Positions 32,765 through 41,871 are shown, counted from the stretch's first letter. The stretch: 64,000 nt of DNA from Burkholderia cepacia GG4 (GCF_000292915.1 NC_018514.1:2542001-2606000), one strand, 5' to 3'. The notes: generated by a model not told the origin, from the letters alone. Numbers and translations: made by a program.

Positions 32765-33136
32765 GTGATTTCTCCGGAGCAATGAAAGCGGAGCGATCAT
32801 CCGCGCCGGTCGACGACGGATGGCTCTGTGGCGATAGACGTCACGACTTTCGGCCGCGTTCCGGTGGGCTCTCGGAGAAAAGGGCTTTGGCACCCTGGTG
32901 AATTCGAGGATTTGGACATCTTTTCCGAGACAACCACATGCTGCTCGCCTCAGCAAAGATGTCCTTGTCCACGGCAATTCTCAGGCCACATCGTGACGCG
33001 GTTCGGTCGTGCGACGCCAACGTCCCCGCGCGTGCGGCCGGCACTGTCTCGGCGCGTCGCCATGCGAGCGAGCCGACGGGATGGCGCACCGTCCCGCCGG
33101 CCATGCGCTCACCGGACGCATCCGCCCGGCGGCCCG
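32765..33136. other. Intergenic region upstream of the DUF4142 operon
   Basis: The ECF-type promoter lies in the first 100 bases. The remainder (32870-33136) has no credible gene; it separates the DUF4142 operon from the end of the lipoprotein gene. Confidence 0.5.
32837..32862 (-). promoter_or_regulatory. ECF-type promoter of the DUF4142-cupredoxin-sigma operon
   Basis: On the minus strand GGAAC (32858-32862) is followed after 17 bases by CGTC (32837-32840), the classic ECF -35/-10 pair. It lies about 75 bases before the DUF4142 ATG, which fits sigma autoregulation. Confidence 0.68.
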
Positions 33137-35218
33137 TTACCGGTCGTACTCGAAGGACTCTGTGAAGACCGTGTCGACCGGGTCGGACCAGCTCAGGTTC
33201 ACGAACGAGAAGTCCGTGCTGCCCGTCCAGCCAGCCACCGCCGGGAACGCGACGCCCTGATCGCCCGGCACGTTGAGCGTCACCGCGGCGCCCGGCTGGA
33301 CCGGCGACGCCGGTGCCGAACCGTTGACGAACGTCGCCGCAGGCTGCCCGGTCGCGGTTGCGCGAATCTGCACGCTACCGCGCTTGACGAACGGCAGCCC
33401 CGTTTTCGACGTCCAGCCCAGCGGGAAGGTCGCGCCGCCCGCGAACGTGCCGGCGGAGCCCGGCGTCAGCGCGTCGCGCGTGGACTGCGCCAGATCGTGC
33501 CATGCGTACTGGCGCAATGCGTCGGGCGACGGCGACGGCGTACGCAGCCGGACCGTGTAGTGCCTGGCCGGCGTCGCCGTGTTGCCGTTCTGGTAGACGT
33601 CGATCGTATAGGCGCTGAACGGCTTGATGTCGGCCAGCTCGGCGGTGCTCAATTGCGGCTTCGCCCATGCGGTATTGTTGCGCGGCGCGTCGCCGGGCCA
33701 CGTGAACAGGCCCTGATTCGCCGGGTCCTGCGCGACGCCGGCCAGGCGGAAGCTGTTGCGGCACTGCGCATTTCTCGCCAGTGCGGCGAGCTGCGCCGGC
33801 GTCTGCCCGCTTGCAATCTGCGCACGGATGTTCAGCGTGTCGCAGGTACCGCTCGACGGCTGGAGGAATACGCCGTTGCGCAAGCCGGGGCCGTTGACGA
33901 TCGCGAAGTCCACCGCGGTGCCGGCTGCATCGACAGCACCCACCTGCAGGCTGAGCGAATCGACGAACGCGTTGGTCCCCGTCGACGGATTGGCCGGATT
34001 CAGCCAGTCCCACTTCTGCGCGTTCGCATTCACCTTGCTCAGTACCGCGCGCTGATTGCCGATCACGCGCCAGCCGGTATCGCCGTTTGCGAGACTGCCC
34101 GCCCGCACCGCGAGTTGCACATTCTGCTGCATGCCGTCGCGAATGCCGTCGCTGCGCGTCCACGCGAGCTTGACCCACATCTTGTCGCTGGCGGCGACAC
34201 GGATGACTTCCGGCAAGCTGAAGCTGGCGTTGTTCATCGCATCGTCGGCCACGATGCCCGGCGTGCCGCCGGCCGGCGCCCCGAACTCCTGGTCGACCGA
34301 CAGTCCGTTGTTGAGGTACGCGGCGGGCACGCCTGCATTCAGCGCGCCAGACGCGACGTCGTCGACGAAGATCCGGCCGCACGCCGATACGCTGCCGCCC
34401 GTGCGCGCGGCGCCGGTCGTACCGGCGAAGCACTGGTTGAGCGCGCTCTGCAATGCCGCCAGATCGCTGGCACTCGGCAGGTTCGACACCACCGCGCCAT
34501 TGATGGTCGCGGCGGCCGGCAGGCTGGCCTTGTCGCTCGCCTGCGGCGCGACGCCGGGCGCGAGCTGAAGCTGCACCGGCGTATCGCTGGACGCGCCCGC
34601 CACCGAGCTGATCTGGACGCCGCCGTCCGGCAGGACGTTGATCTTGACCTGGTCGAGCAACCGGTCGAGGCCCGGCGCGCCCGCGGTCAACGGGCCGGAA
34701 ATCAGGTCGACGCCCGTATTGCCGGTGGCGGCCAGCAGGTCGGCCAGCGCCGACGAATAGGCCTGCACCGTGCTGGCGACGGCCTGGGCCGTGACCTTGC
34801 TTTGCAGCAAACCGGTGTCGGCCAGCAGCTTGGTCGGATTGTCGCCAATGATCGTGGCGGCGATCGCGTTCGTGATCGGCGTGATGTTGATCGTCTGCGT
34901 GCCGGCCGTGGCGCTGAGCGCGATCAGCGTGGCCTGCGAATCGGCGACGTTGCCGTATGCCGACAACGCGAATGGCGCGGTCAGGCCGGTCACCGTGCAA
35001 TGAAACGCGCCAGTTGACGCATCGGCCGGGCAGTCGACCGCTTTGCCGGTCGCATCGACCAGTTTCACGGTGGCGGCCTGCATCGCAGCGCCGGCGGCCG
35101 CGACCCCGCTGACCGTCTGCGCGGCAGGTGCCGCGGGCGGCGAGGAGGAACTGTCGCCACCACCGCAAGCCGACAGGATGAGCACTGCAATACCGGATAC
35201 GACAGGCGTGAGTTTCAT
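33137..35218 (-). CDS. Large lipoprotein, function unknown
   Basis: The 693-residue protein has a lipoprotein signal with the lipobox LSAC at Cys18, followed by a flexible SSSSPPAAPAA linker. A small beta domain follows (SGVAAAGAAMQAATVKLVDATGKAV, residues 37-100). The middle is rich in Asn/Gly and the C-terminal part has repeated FxxG/strand patterns ending FVNLSWSDPV. I do not recognise a named family. The surface location is inferred from the lipobox. ATG 35218 gives a normal signal peptide; an upstream start would spoil it. It lies divergent from the LuxR-type gene. Confidence 0.7.
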   Translation of the reverse strand: MKLTPVVSGIAVLILSACGGGDSSSSPPAAPAAQTVSGVAAAGAAMQAATVKLVDATGKAVDCPADASTGAFHCTVTGLTAPFALSAYGNVADSQATLIALSATAGTQTINITPITNAIAATIIGDNPTKLLADTGLLQSKVTAQAVASTVQAYSSALADLLAATGNTGVDLISGPLTAGAPGLDRLLDQVKINVLPDGGVQISSVAGASSDTPVQLQLAPGVAPQASDKASLPAAATINGAVVSNLPSASDLAALQSALNQCFAGTTGAARTGGSVSACGRIFVDDVASGALNAGVPAAYLNNGLSVDQEFGAPAGGTPGIVADDAMNNASFSLPEVIRVAASDKMWVKLAWTRSDGIRDGMQQNVQLAVRAGSLANGDTGWRVIGNQRAVLSKVNANAQKWDWLNPANPSTGTNAFVDSLSLQVGAVDAAGTAVDFAIVNGPGLRNGVFLQPSSGTCDTLNIRAQIASGQTPAQLAALARNAQCRNSFRLAGVAQDPANQGLFTWPGDAPRNNTAWAKPQLSTAELADIKPFSAYTIDVYQNGNTATPARHYTVRLRTPSPSPDALRQYAWHDLAQSTRDALTPGSAGTFAGGATFPLGWTSKTGLPFVKRGSVQIRATATGQPAATFVNGSAPASPVQPGAAVTLNVPGDQGVAFPAVAGWTGSTDFSFVNLSWSDPVDTVFTESFEYDR

Positions 35219-35455
35219 TGCGTTTCCCCCGAGACCCTTCTGGTTGATGCGTGTCACATACACCGCTCATGCACGCTGAATGGCGAGGATTCTCGCAAAG
35301 CCGATTTTTGCGATCATCATTCAGGTGGATGAAAATCGGGAAATAACACGGCACGAAACGCAAATAACCTGTGTTAGCCTGAAAAAAATTCGGTATTCGA
35401 AGCAATATCGTCAGACAAAATCAACATACGAAGATCGCGAAGCGACGGGGGAAGC
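35219..35455. promoter_or_regulatory. Divergent promoter region with an inverted repeat
   Basis: The AT-rich gap between the lipoprotein and LuxR-type genes contains TAACAC at 35344-35349 and GTGTTA at 35371-35376. This may be a regulator site serving both genes, but it is weakly supported. Confidence 0.35.
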
Positions 35456-36574
35456 ATGCAACGGGACCAACTCATCGGCGACCTCTACGAGGCCGCGCTG
35501 CATCCGGACGGTTTTCTCGAAGTGTTTCATCGGGTATCGGAATCGCTCGGCGCAAACGTGTTTCACATGTTCAGCTGGGACGTCGCGCGCAATGCCCCGA
35601 AATTCTCGATCTACTCGCCGCGCGCGGAGTTCGATGAGGTCATCACACTCTACGACCAGTATTACGGCGCGCTCGATCCGCGCCGCGGCTTCGTCGAGAA
35701 CGCACCGCTCGGCGAATTCGTTTGTTGTCAGGATCACCTGACCGAGCGCGACGTCGAACGCAGCGAGTTCTTCCAGGACTATCAGATTCCGTCGGGATTT
35801 CGCTATCTGATGGGGATTCGCTTCGCGCGCCCCGGCAGCGACAACATTCTGCTCGGGTTACTGCGAGCGCACGGCCGAACACCCTATTCTTCGCAAGAAC
35901 GCGCGACCCTGACCGGTATGGCCGGGCATCTGCAACGCTCGATCAACCTATGGCAAGACGCGAGAGTGCTGCATCGCGACGCCACGCTCGGCGCCGAACT
36001 GATGGAGGACCTGGGCCTGTCCGTCTTTGCACTGGACAGGCACTCGCGCGTCCTGTTCGTCAACCAGGCGGCAGAGTCGATGCTGCGCAGCACCACCTGC
36101 CTCAAGCTCGAGAACGGGCACCTGAGCGCGACGAGCGGGCCACAAAACGATGCGCTCAAGGCGGCGTTGACGCGCGTCGCGAAGACCCGAAAGAGCGAGA
36201 GCCTTGCCCTTTCCGGCACGTTGGTCGCAGCGCACGAAATTTTTCTCAGCATCGCGGTACTGTCCGGACAAGCGCTCCATGCCACTTTCGGCGATGCGAC
36301 GATGCTGATCACGGTCAGGCGACGCAGCACCGCCCCGCTCGTCGTGGCACAACAGCTGCGGCAGTCGTTTGGCTTGTCGAGCGCCGAAGCTGCGGTCGCG
36401 GAAGCGTTGATCAGCGGCAAGACGCCTGACGAATGTGCAGCCAGCGCTGGCGTGTCGCTTGCGACGGTTCGCACCCAGTTGCGTGCAATCTATGAAAAGA
36501 CACACTCCCGCAATCAGGCCGAAGCGGTCGGACGAATGCTCTGGGTACTCCCGCAACACAAGCGCAACGATTGA
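35456..36574 (+). CDS. LuxR-type transcriptional regulator with PAS-like sensor region
   Basis: The 372-residue protein ends with a LuxR helix-turn-helix (FGLSSAEAAVAEALISGKTPDECAASAGVSLATVRTQLRAIYEKTHSRNQAEAVGRML). The first 170 residues form a GAF/PAS-like domain (FHRVSESLGANVFHMFSWD), and a second PAS-like stretch (DLGLSVFALDRHSRVLFVNQAAESML) starts near residue 183. GGGGGAAG precedes the ATG. No receiver domain or lactone-binding motif is evident. It is divergent from the lipoprotein gene and may control it. Confidence 0.83.
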   Translation: MQRDQLIGDLYEAALHPDGFLEVFHRVSESLGANVFHMFSWDVARNAPKFSIYSPRAEFDEVITLYDQYYGALDPRRGFVENAPLGEFVCCQDHLTERDVERSEFFQDYQIPSGFRYLMGIRFARPGSDNILLGLLRAHGRTPYSSQERATLTGMAGHLQRSINLWQDARVLHRDATLGAELMEDLGLSVFALDRHSRVLFVNQAAESMLRSTTCLKLENGHLSATSGPQNDALKAALTRVAKTRKSESLALSGTLVAAHEIFLSIAVLSGQALHATFGDATMLITVRRRSTAPLVVAQQLRQSFGLSSAEAAVAEALISGKTPDECAASAGVSLATVRTQLRAIYEKTHSRNQAEAVGRMLWVLPQHKRND

Positions 36575-36627
36575 CACTTCGAAGCGGCGAGAATGAGTTG
36601 CCGTGTGCCGCTGGTTTCCGGAAGTCG

Positions 36628-36783
36628 CGCAGGACCCGAGCGCCGGCGAAATACCATGGCCCGTCGTCGGGTAAGACGTGGTCCGGCCACGATCCGCGCC
36701 CGAAATGGCTCGTTGGCAAGTCGCTCGACTGCTATCTGGTCGAGCGAGCAGCGAAGCCGTGGTGGCTCGAAAAGGACGCCTGA
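36628..36783 (+). pseudogene. H-NS-family C-terminal DNA-binding domain remnant
   Basis: A frame with no convincing start reads RAPAKYHGPSSGKTWSGHDPR followed by PKWLVGK. The K-Y-x-x-P-x-x-GKTWSG-x-x-x-x-P-x-W pattern is the C-terminal DNA-binding domain of Burkholderia H-NS-type proteins. The usual N-terminal oligomerisation helices are missing; upstream is the end of the LuxR-type gene. It could be a small expressed DNA-binding peptide but is more likely a remnant. Confidence 0.6.
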
Positions 36784-37203
36784 CGCATAGCGACAGATAT
36801 CTCGGATTCGATCGAGCATGCGCCCCTATCACCCAAGCGGCCTGAGAACAGCGATCCGCCTGGGTATCGGTGGCGTCGAAGCGATCGGATGGCGCCTGTT
36901 GGCCCGCGGCTGATCAACCGCAGTCTGTCGTAAGACACATGAGAGCGCATTTGCCGACATCCTGGTGCCGAGACAGCAGAGGTTCGCTTTCCGACTCGAC
37001 TCTCCAGTCCATGACCTGCTTGATCGCTGGCGAACCGGGTCCGTGGCTATGGAGCGCTACCGATCAGAACGAGGTCGAGCATACCTTCCCCTGGATCGTG
37101 TATGTGGAGGCGGTTCGTCCTCGCGGCGTCGCGCAGAACTTGGGAATCCTTCCCCCAAGACGCCTAGAATTCAGTCATGGCTGCATTCCACAAGGAGGCT
37201 GTC
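36784..37203. other. Intergenic region with no recognised gene
   Basis: Several short frames are open, but none has family resemblance or a good ribosome site. The last 15 bases contain the strong ribosome site of the next gene. Confidence 0.5.
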
Positions 37204-37359
37204 ATGACTCAGTCGATGATTGGTTGGGTGGTTGGTCTTGCGGTGGTCGCGGTGGTTGCCATCGCGTTGGCGCGCCGTTACCAGAGCGAACATCCAAGTA
37301 TGCAAATCGTTCAGTGGTTGGATTCCCATCACTTGGGGTGGATGCATCGCAAACATTAA
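37204..37359 (+). CDS. Small single-span membrane protein
   Basis: The 51-residue product has one hydrophobic helix (IGWVVGLAVVAVVAIALARR) and a short polar tail with several His residues (QWLDSHHLGWMH). A perfect AAGGAGG Shine-Dalgarno sits at the right distance from the ATG at 37204, which supports real expression. No family is recognised. It stands alone in a zone of small genes. Confidence 0.65.
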   Translation: MTQSMIGWVVGLAVVAVVAIALARRYQSEHPSMQIVQWLDSHHLGWMHRKH

Positions 37360-37484
37360 CGTTTCCACGCTGGCGGCGATAACCCCGCCTTGCTGAAGTT
37401 TACCGGGGACCGAACGCACAGATGCAGGCGGGCGGGTGAAGTCGACTATGTCGTTGTCTCACCGGGGGGCTTGGCAAGGAAGGC

Positions 37485-37736
37485 ATGATGGATGATGAAG
37501 TGTGTACAACCCATACGCACGTAGCACGCCTTCGCGTGATGAAGACCGTGTCTGGGCGCTATCGCGGAATCGTCCACGTGCACCGCATTGGAGAGGATCC
37601 TGACTCCTCTGAGCAACACGATACCGAAGGGGATTTTGCAACGGACGTAGAGGCGCGTGACGCCGCTCGAACGCTCGCGCGCAGTTTGGTCGACGAGCAA
37701 ATCGAGGCGCACGAAAAAGCGCAAGGAATCGATTGA
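37485..37736 (+). CDS. Small hypothetical protein
   Basis: The 83-residue acidic protein has a short beta segment (SGRYRGIVHVHRIGED) and a helix (DVEARDAARTLARSLVDEQIEAHEKAQG). AAGGAAGG lies just before the ATG. The strand-helix layout recalls the products at 39923 and 53784, which may form one small family. Function is unknown. Confidence 0.6.
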   Translation: MMDDEVCTTHTHVARLRVMKTVSGRYRGIVHVHRIGEDPDSSEQHDTEGDFATDVEARDAARTLARSLVDEQIEAHEKAQGID

Positions 37737-37993
37737 ATCTGCGTCGGCGGATTGGTCGCTACGCAGCGTCGCTCGGCAACGCAACGTCCATCAGCGCGTA
37801 GCGCGCCAGTCGCGCAATGCGGCCGCTCGTCCGTTGATCTGCTTTGAGAGCACGGAAAAAAAGAAATGTCGGTGTTACGGCGCAAGTTTCCTGTTGACCG
37901 GCAGCATGGCATCGGCTCGCTCAATATCAGATCGGGACGCGAGTCTCCGATTGACGCGCGCTCCCATGCATTGCTGTTCAGCAAAGAGACGTT

Positions 37994-38278
37994 TCAAAGA
38001 ACTGCGTCGAGCATCCAATGTTCGCCTCGGTGCTGGTCGATGATGTCTTCTGCGTAACGTTGCGAGGCCCGGCGTGCGTCACCGGCACTGGCAAATGGCG
38101 AACCGTCGACCAGCTTGAAGGTCTGGCTCCGGGTCAGCGTGGTGTCAGTGCCGCGCAGGCAAACCTTGACCGCCGCGTCGAAACCAGCTTCGTAGTTGTG
38201 AGTACCGCCGGCGCCTGTGTGAAAGTGAGGGTAAATCAGCGGATATATTTCGAATCCGCGATAGGTACACATACTCAT
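37994..38278 (-). CDS. Small hypothetical protein
   Basis: The 94-residue protein begins MSMCTYRGFEIYPLIYPHFH and ends with an acidic/basic helix (DARRASQRYAEDIIDQHRGEHWM). The ATG at 38278 has AGGAG at a good distance. A YRG/YEA beta part followed by a helix resembles the other tiny proteins of this zone. No function can be given. Confidence 0.6.
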   Translation of the reverse strand: MSMCTYRGFEIYPLIYPHFHTGAGGTHNYEAGFDAAVKVCLRGTDTTLTRSQTFKLVDGSPFASAGDARRASQRYAEDIIDQHRGEHWMLDAVL

Positions 38279-38680
38279 GATGAACTCCTGGTGATTGATG
38301 GCTACGAATTGCGTAGACGAGCGCAATCAATCCTGTATCGGCGCTACATGGTCAGCGTCGAACAAATCGGTTTCGAGGCGCACTGGGCGAAGCCCGTTCG
38401 TCTTTGTGCCGGAAATTGATACGCCCTTTGGTCAGGTCATAGACCGACAATTCCAGCCTGATCGCAAACTCACGATGAATGAGCCGTCCGGTCGTTCGCG
38501 ACCGGACGCGCGGCTTCCCCACCCTCTTCCTTGTGGTGTACGTTCGCACATATCCGTGCAGGTCGTCTCGACGCGAAACGGCAGTCGCAGGAGGACCGGG
38601 GGCGCCTGCGGCGAATGCGAAAGATCCCGACCGATGACTGCATGACCGATCCCGCACGCAGGATCGGCGAATGATATGGA
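38279..38680. other. Intergenic region with no credible gene
   Basis: Reverse and forward frames are open but rich in Arg and Ser and lack ribosome sites. The 3' end of the cold-shock gene lies at the right edge. Confidence 0.5.
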
Positions 38681-38884
38681 TTACTGAGGAATGATGTTCG
38701 ATGCCTGCAGCCCCTTGGGCCCGCGCTTCGTCTCATAGCTGACCTTTTGACCTTCGGTCAGCGTCTTGAAGCCATCGCCGCGAATCTCCGAGAAGTGCGC
38801 GAACAGATCATCGCCGCCGCTGTCAGGCGTGATGAAGCCAAAACCCTTGCTGTCGTTGAACCACTTGACGGTACCGGTATCCAT
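38681..38884 (-). CDS. cspA: CspA-family cold-shock protein
   Basis: The 67-residue protein is a single cold-shock domain: [19 protein letters not shown] (RNP1), DLFAHFSEI (RNP2), and the end [21 protein letters not shown]. It should bind single-stranded RNA and DNA as an RNA chaperone. ATG 38884 has AGGAG upstream. A long leader extends upstream as is typical for csp genes, and may hold a temperature-sensitive fold, but none can be proved by eye. It is the only well-known gene in this small-gene zone. Confidence 0.93.
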   Translation of the reverse strand: MDTGTVKWFNDSKGFGFITPDSGGDDLFAHFSEIRGDGFKTLTEGQKVSYETKRGPKGLQASNIIPQ

Positions 38885-39615
38885 GGAAATTCTCCTGATA
38901 TTGGACAATATGTATGCGCCCCGATAGGGGTGCACGACAAAGGATCAAGGAGGGAGAGGACAACGAATACCGCGTTCCGCGGTCAGTGATGAGCAGCAAT
39001 CGCGCTTCGCTTCTTGAAGGCTTCAGACACCCACCCTACGCGGGGCCAAACACCCTGTCAAGCTGTTTCGGCCGGAGCATTTCGGGTAGCCGCGCAAGAA
39101 GACGCCGCGATCGGCGAGGCTCGCCACGGTTGCGCATCCCAGTCTCCATGGCTTCGAGTTGTTTCGAATTTCTAAGTGAAATTTCGACGATACCGTCAGG
39201 GCACAATCTCCCCGCGTACCGGCGATTTTTCACACATGGCTGAACCGATGCGGCCCCGCGCCCAATCGGGGCCGCACGCCATGCAGCGGTTCGCTCAGAA
39301 CTTTCGCTGTACAAGTTCGCCAATGGGCGTAGGATGCATTCGTTGACTGACTCGCTACCGATTCCCGCGCCACTCAACGCGCCCCCCCTCCGAACGTGAT
39401 CGGGCCTCTCATCGAAACCGCGCAATGCGGACGAGCGCGACGCGTATCGACTGCCTATACGAAGCGTCTGATCGATGCGTGTCTACAGGACATGCGCGTG
39501 TTGGATTGCGCGTCCCGATCTCTTCCTCGGTCCATCCTGCTTCTGCGTCCGCGGCGGCGCCACAGACTCGAACACGCCTGGCGCATGGCGCGCCGGCATC
39601 GGCGGGAGACTGGAT
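38885..39615. other. Intergenic region (cspA leader and unassigned DNA)
   Basis: The first 100-200 bases should be the cspA promoter and leader. The rest has only frames without family resemblance, and its lower GC content than the flanking operons suggests decayed or acquired DNA. Confidence 0.5.
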
Positions 39616-39855
39616 ATGAACAGGAAAGACCTGTTGAAATGGATTCGACACGATGGTTCTGGCTTCATCGAGCAGTTCCTTCCGGATGACGCTCGTGCCG
39701 AGCTGGATGACGTCATTCGCGATCGTCGTCATGAAATCGATGAGGATGCCTTTCTGATGTTTTTCTCGATCCGCGCGATGTTGCGAAAAGGCGGAATGGC
39801 GAGCTGCGAATCGGACCACGAGGCAGGCCAGATCATTGCACTCCTCAAGATTTGA
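39616..39855 (+). CDS. Small hypothetical protein
   Basis: The 79-residue protein (MNRKDLLKWIRHDGSGFIEQF...) has an N-terminal helix and an acidic helix (DVIRDRRHEIDEDAFLMFFSIRAML). The ribosome site is modest (GGGAGA). It is followed 67 bp later by another small gene on the same strand, suggesting a pair. No family is recognised. Confidence 0.5.
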   Translation: MNRKDLLKWIRHDGSGFIEQFLPDDARAELDDVIRDRRHEIDEDAFLMFFSIRAMLRKGGMASCESDHEAGQIIALLKI

Positions 39856-39922
39856 GGGTCCCGGTCGCGACGAGACACTCGCGGTGGCCACTGGTCCCGC
39901 AGAAACTGAAGGAGGAAGGCAA

Positions 39923-40162
39923 ATGCAGCTCGATTCAACCCGATTCCATATCGACCCGACACCGCGCAGAGCCGACGGGGAATACATGGCACACGCGCGG
40001 ATCAGCATCAATCGTTCGGATGGCAGTGAGTGTGACATGCAACTGAGCGGAGATCTGGCTGGCTTCGATGTGCGCGAGGATGCGATTGTCTTTGCGAAAA
40101 GCTGGGCCCTCGAATGGCTCGAGGCGCATTCGGTCGACGATCTCCCAGCGTCGATGATTTGA
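39923..40162 (+). CDS. Small hypothetical protein
   Basis: The 79-residue protein has strands MAHARISINRSDGSECDMQL and a helix DAIVFAKSWALEWLEAHS. GGAGGAAGG precedes the ATG. The AHAR-strand then FDxREDAIxFAKxWA pattern matches the product at 53784 (DEGDAIAHARDWAVRWID), so both probably belong to one small Burkholderia family of unknown function. Confidence 0.6.
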   Translation: MQLDSTRFHIDPTPRRADGEYMAHARISINRSDGSECDMQLSGDLAGFDVREDAIVFAKSWALEWLEAHSVDDLPASMI

Positions 40163-40543
40163 ACTTCGGGTGGCACGCCAGCCGCCCGAGCAATTAGGGA
40201 GTCGCCGGGATCGAGGCGGACGGCAATACAGCCTGCAGCCAAGGCAGCAAGCACGCCCTTCAACGGGCTCATCACCGCGAGTAGTGCGGTGATCGATGCT
40301 GCAGCGGTCTGTGTCTGTCCCGGCGCCTTCGTTCCTCAAGCCACGCCCAGCGCTTCCGTCAACACCTTTACGAACTGGCTAGCGTCCCGCATGGCCCGGT
40401 CGAGATCTGAAAGGAAGCGCCCCCACTGCGCCGCTCATCTTTCCCGCGCTGACGCCATCGGGCCGCACGAGTCCCACGTCCACGAAGTCCGCGACTCTCG
40501 TAAACCAGACTTCCTCCCAGGTGCGGCACGTCGCATCGGGATA
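40163..40543. other. Intergenic region with hairpin and a short coding-like tail
   Basis: An 8-bp perfect inverted repeat (40271-40278 with 40286-40293) is present without a T-run. On the minus strand, a short frame ending near 40340 reads QWGRFLSDLDRAMRDASQFVK, plausible as the end of a lost gene. No complete gene is seen. Confidence 0.4.
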
Positions 40544-40804
40544 TCATTCCAGTCTATCGAAGGCACCCGCTTCGAGATCTTTCCTGAAATGCTGTAGCCA
40601 GTCGCTTTCGTCGCCGATCACGTATTCCTTCGTAATCTGCGTCGAGAACCTGGTGATGGTGACATAGCCCTGTAGACCGAGGTTCTCGTCACCCTTCGGG
40701 TCGGTCGTATCCGTTTCCTGCAGATCGAAATCGCCCTCTGCCAAACCACGGCGCTCCAGGGTCGCTAGAAAGTCTCGGTGTTCATTCGGTTCGATCAGCC
40801 GCAT
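40544..40804 (-). CDS. Small hypothetical protein
   Basis: The 86-residue acidic protein has an N-terminal helix (EPNEHRDFLATLERRGLAEGDFDLQE), a beta segment (YVTITRFSTQITKEYVIGDES) and a last helix (WLQHFRKDLEAG). An AAGGGGG site precedes the ATG. Reads like a compact folded domain, but no family can be named. Confidence 0.6.
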   Translation of the reverse strand: MRLIEPNEHRDFLATLERRGLAEGDFDLQETDTTDPKGDENLGLQGYVTITRFSTQITKEYVIGDESDWLQHFRKDLEAGAFDRLE

Positions 40805-40968
40805 ATTCAGCCCCCTTTGTGTTCAGCGGAGATGTCGCGGGGCTCGATGTCACGGGGGCCGACGGCACCCGTTCAAGCGTTGAAATCATGCGCACTGAAC
40901 CCATGCGGTGTACATCACGATCCCCGACATACGGCGCTACCAGGAAGCAAGCATCATTGCCTGCGGTT

Positions 40969-41286
40969 TTATCGTCTCGGTCCTTTCATGCTTTCCGACT
41001 CCATGGCCGCATTCCGCTCTTCACTCGCCTCGATGGGGTCCATCGCTTCGTCAACCGACGCCGTTGCGCGCTCAGCAGCCGCTTTGGTTTCGTCTTCCAG
41101 TGAATCGGCATCGCTGTTGCTGTCATCCGGGGGTAGCAGCATGTCATTGAGCATCGCGCTCAACTCCGGCGTGTCCCACGGCAGGCCACGGCTGGTTCGG
41201 ACCTTTATGTAGTGTCTCACTTCCGCGTCCTGCTCCGCAGTTAGCGGCAGGCCCTGGAAGGTGCTTTGGGGGTCAGGATCTCTCAT
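40969..41286 (-). CDS. Small hypothetical acidic protein
   Basis: The 105-residue protein starts MRDPDPQSTFQGLPLTAEQD and has many acidic residues (SNSDADSLEDET) and a last Met/Glu-rich helix (EASEERNAAMESESM). AGGAGGAG lies upstream of the ATG at 41286. It is likely an expressed small gene, perhaps with a disordered tail. Function is unknown. Confidence 0.55.
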   Translation of the reverse strand: MRDPDPQSTFQGLPLTAEQDAEVRHYIKVRTSRGLPWDTPELSAMLNDMLLPPDDSNSDADSLEDETKAAAERATASVDEAMDPIEASEERNAAMESESMKGPRR

Positions 41287-41871
41287 CACTGTCTCCTCCT
41301 GCTATAGCGTCTTCAGTGTAGTCCCATTGCGACCATGAGAGCCGTGACCGCAGCGCTCATTCGTTGAGTCGAATGCCATGCGTCGCTGCGGCAGGCAACA
41401 GGCGCTATCAGCTGTCGTTGGCTGCCTACATCACGATGACATTCGAGCCGCCGAGCCCCTTAGTCAAGAGGCATTCCGTCCACAATTCCGTCCGCGAGTA
41501 CATCACCTGGTACCGCAGGCAGTGTCTGCAGTCGCGGGTTGACTACGCACACGATATCCATGCGCGGGGCGTCGAGGCGGATGGCTTGATGACACATTGC
41601 GCCAGATACCCATGTGAGCAAATATTCTCCGATCATTTCCTGTAAGCCGAGGCAGGTCGCACCCTTCAAGTACGTGCCGCAGTCAATTATTCAAAGACAA
41701 CATATTGAGACTGCGGACATCTTTTCCGCGAGACAACAATTGTCGCCCGAACCATCGAATTCCCCCGCCTCCCCCGTACCGGCAATCGTCAAACAAACTG
41801 TACCGGTACTGTACAGAAAACCGCCGCTACACTGACTCCATCCCAGTCTCGAACCGAATGGAGCATCCGCG
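41287..41871. other. Intergenic region with LysE promoter and operator-like repeat
   Basis: No convincing gene is seen in 585 bases. A short reverse frame at 41460-41669 would need a TTG start. The last 100 bases hold an inverted repeat upstream of the LysE gene. Confidence 0.5.
41798..41816. promoter_or_regulatory. CTGTAC-N7-GTACAG operator upstream of lysE-type gene
   Basis: A perfect 6-bp inverted repeat (41798-41803 and 41811-41816) with a GTACCGG half site also at 41776-41782. The arrangement is of the kind bound by GntR/MocR or LysR-type regulators. It is 56 bp before the ATG of the exporter. Confidence 0.5.

Noticed and set aside
38352..38657. 101-codon minus-strand frame in the small-gene zone
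   Set aside because: Arg/Ser-rich without ribosome site or family pattern, unlike the neighbouring small genes.
39036..39425. 129-codon minus-strand frame
   Set aside because: Some stretches look protein-like, but there is no ribosome site or recognised family; evidence was too weak to list as a gene.
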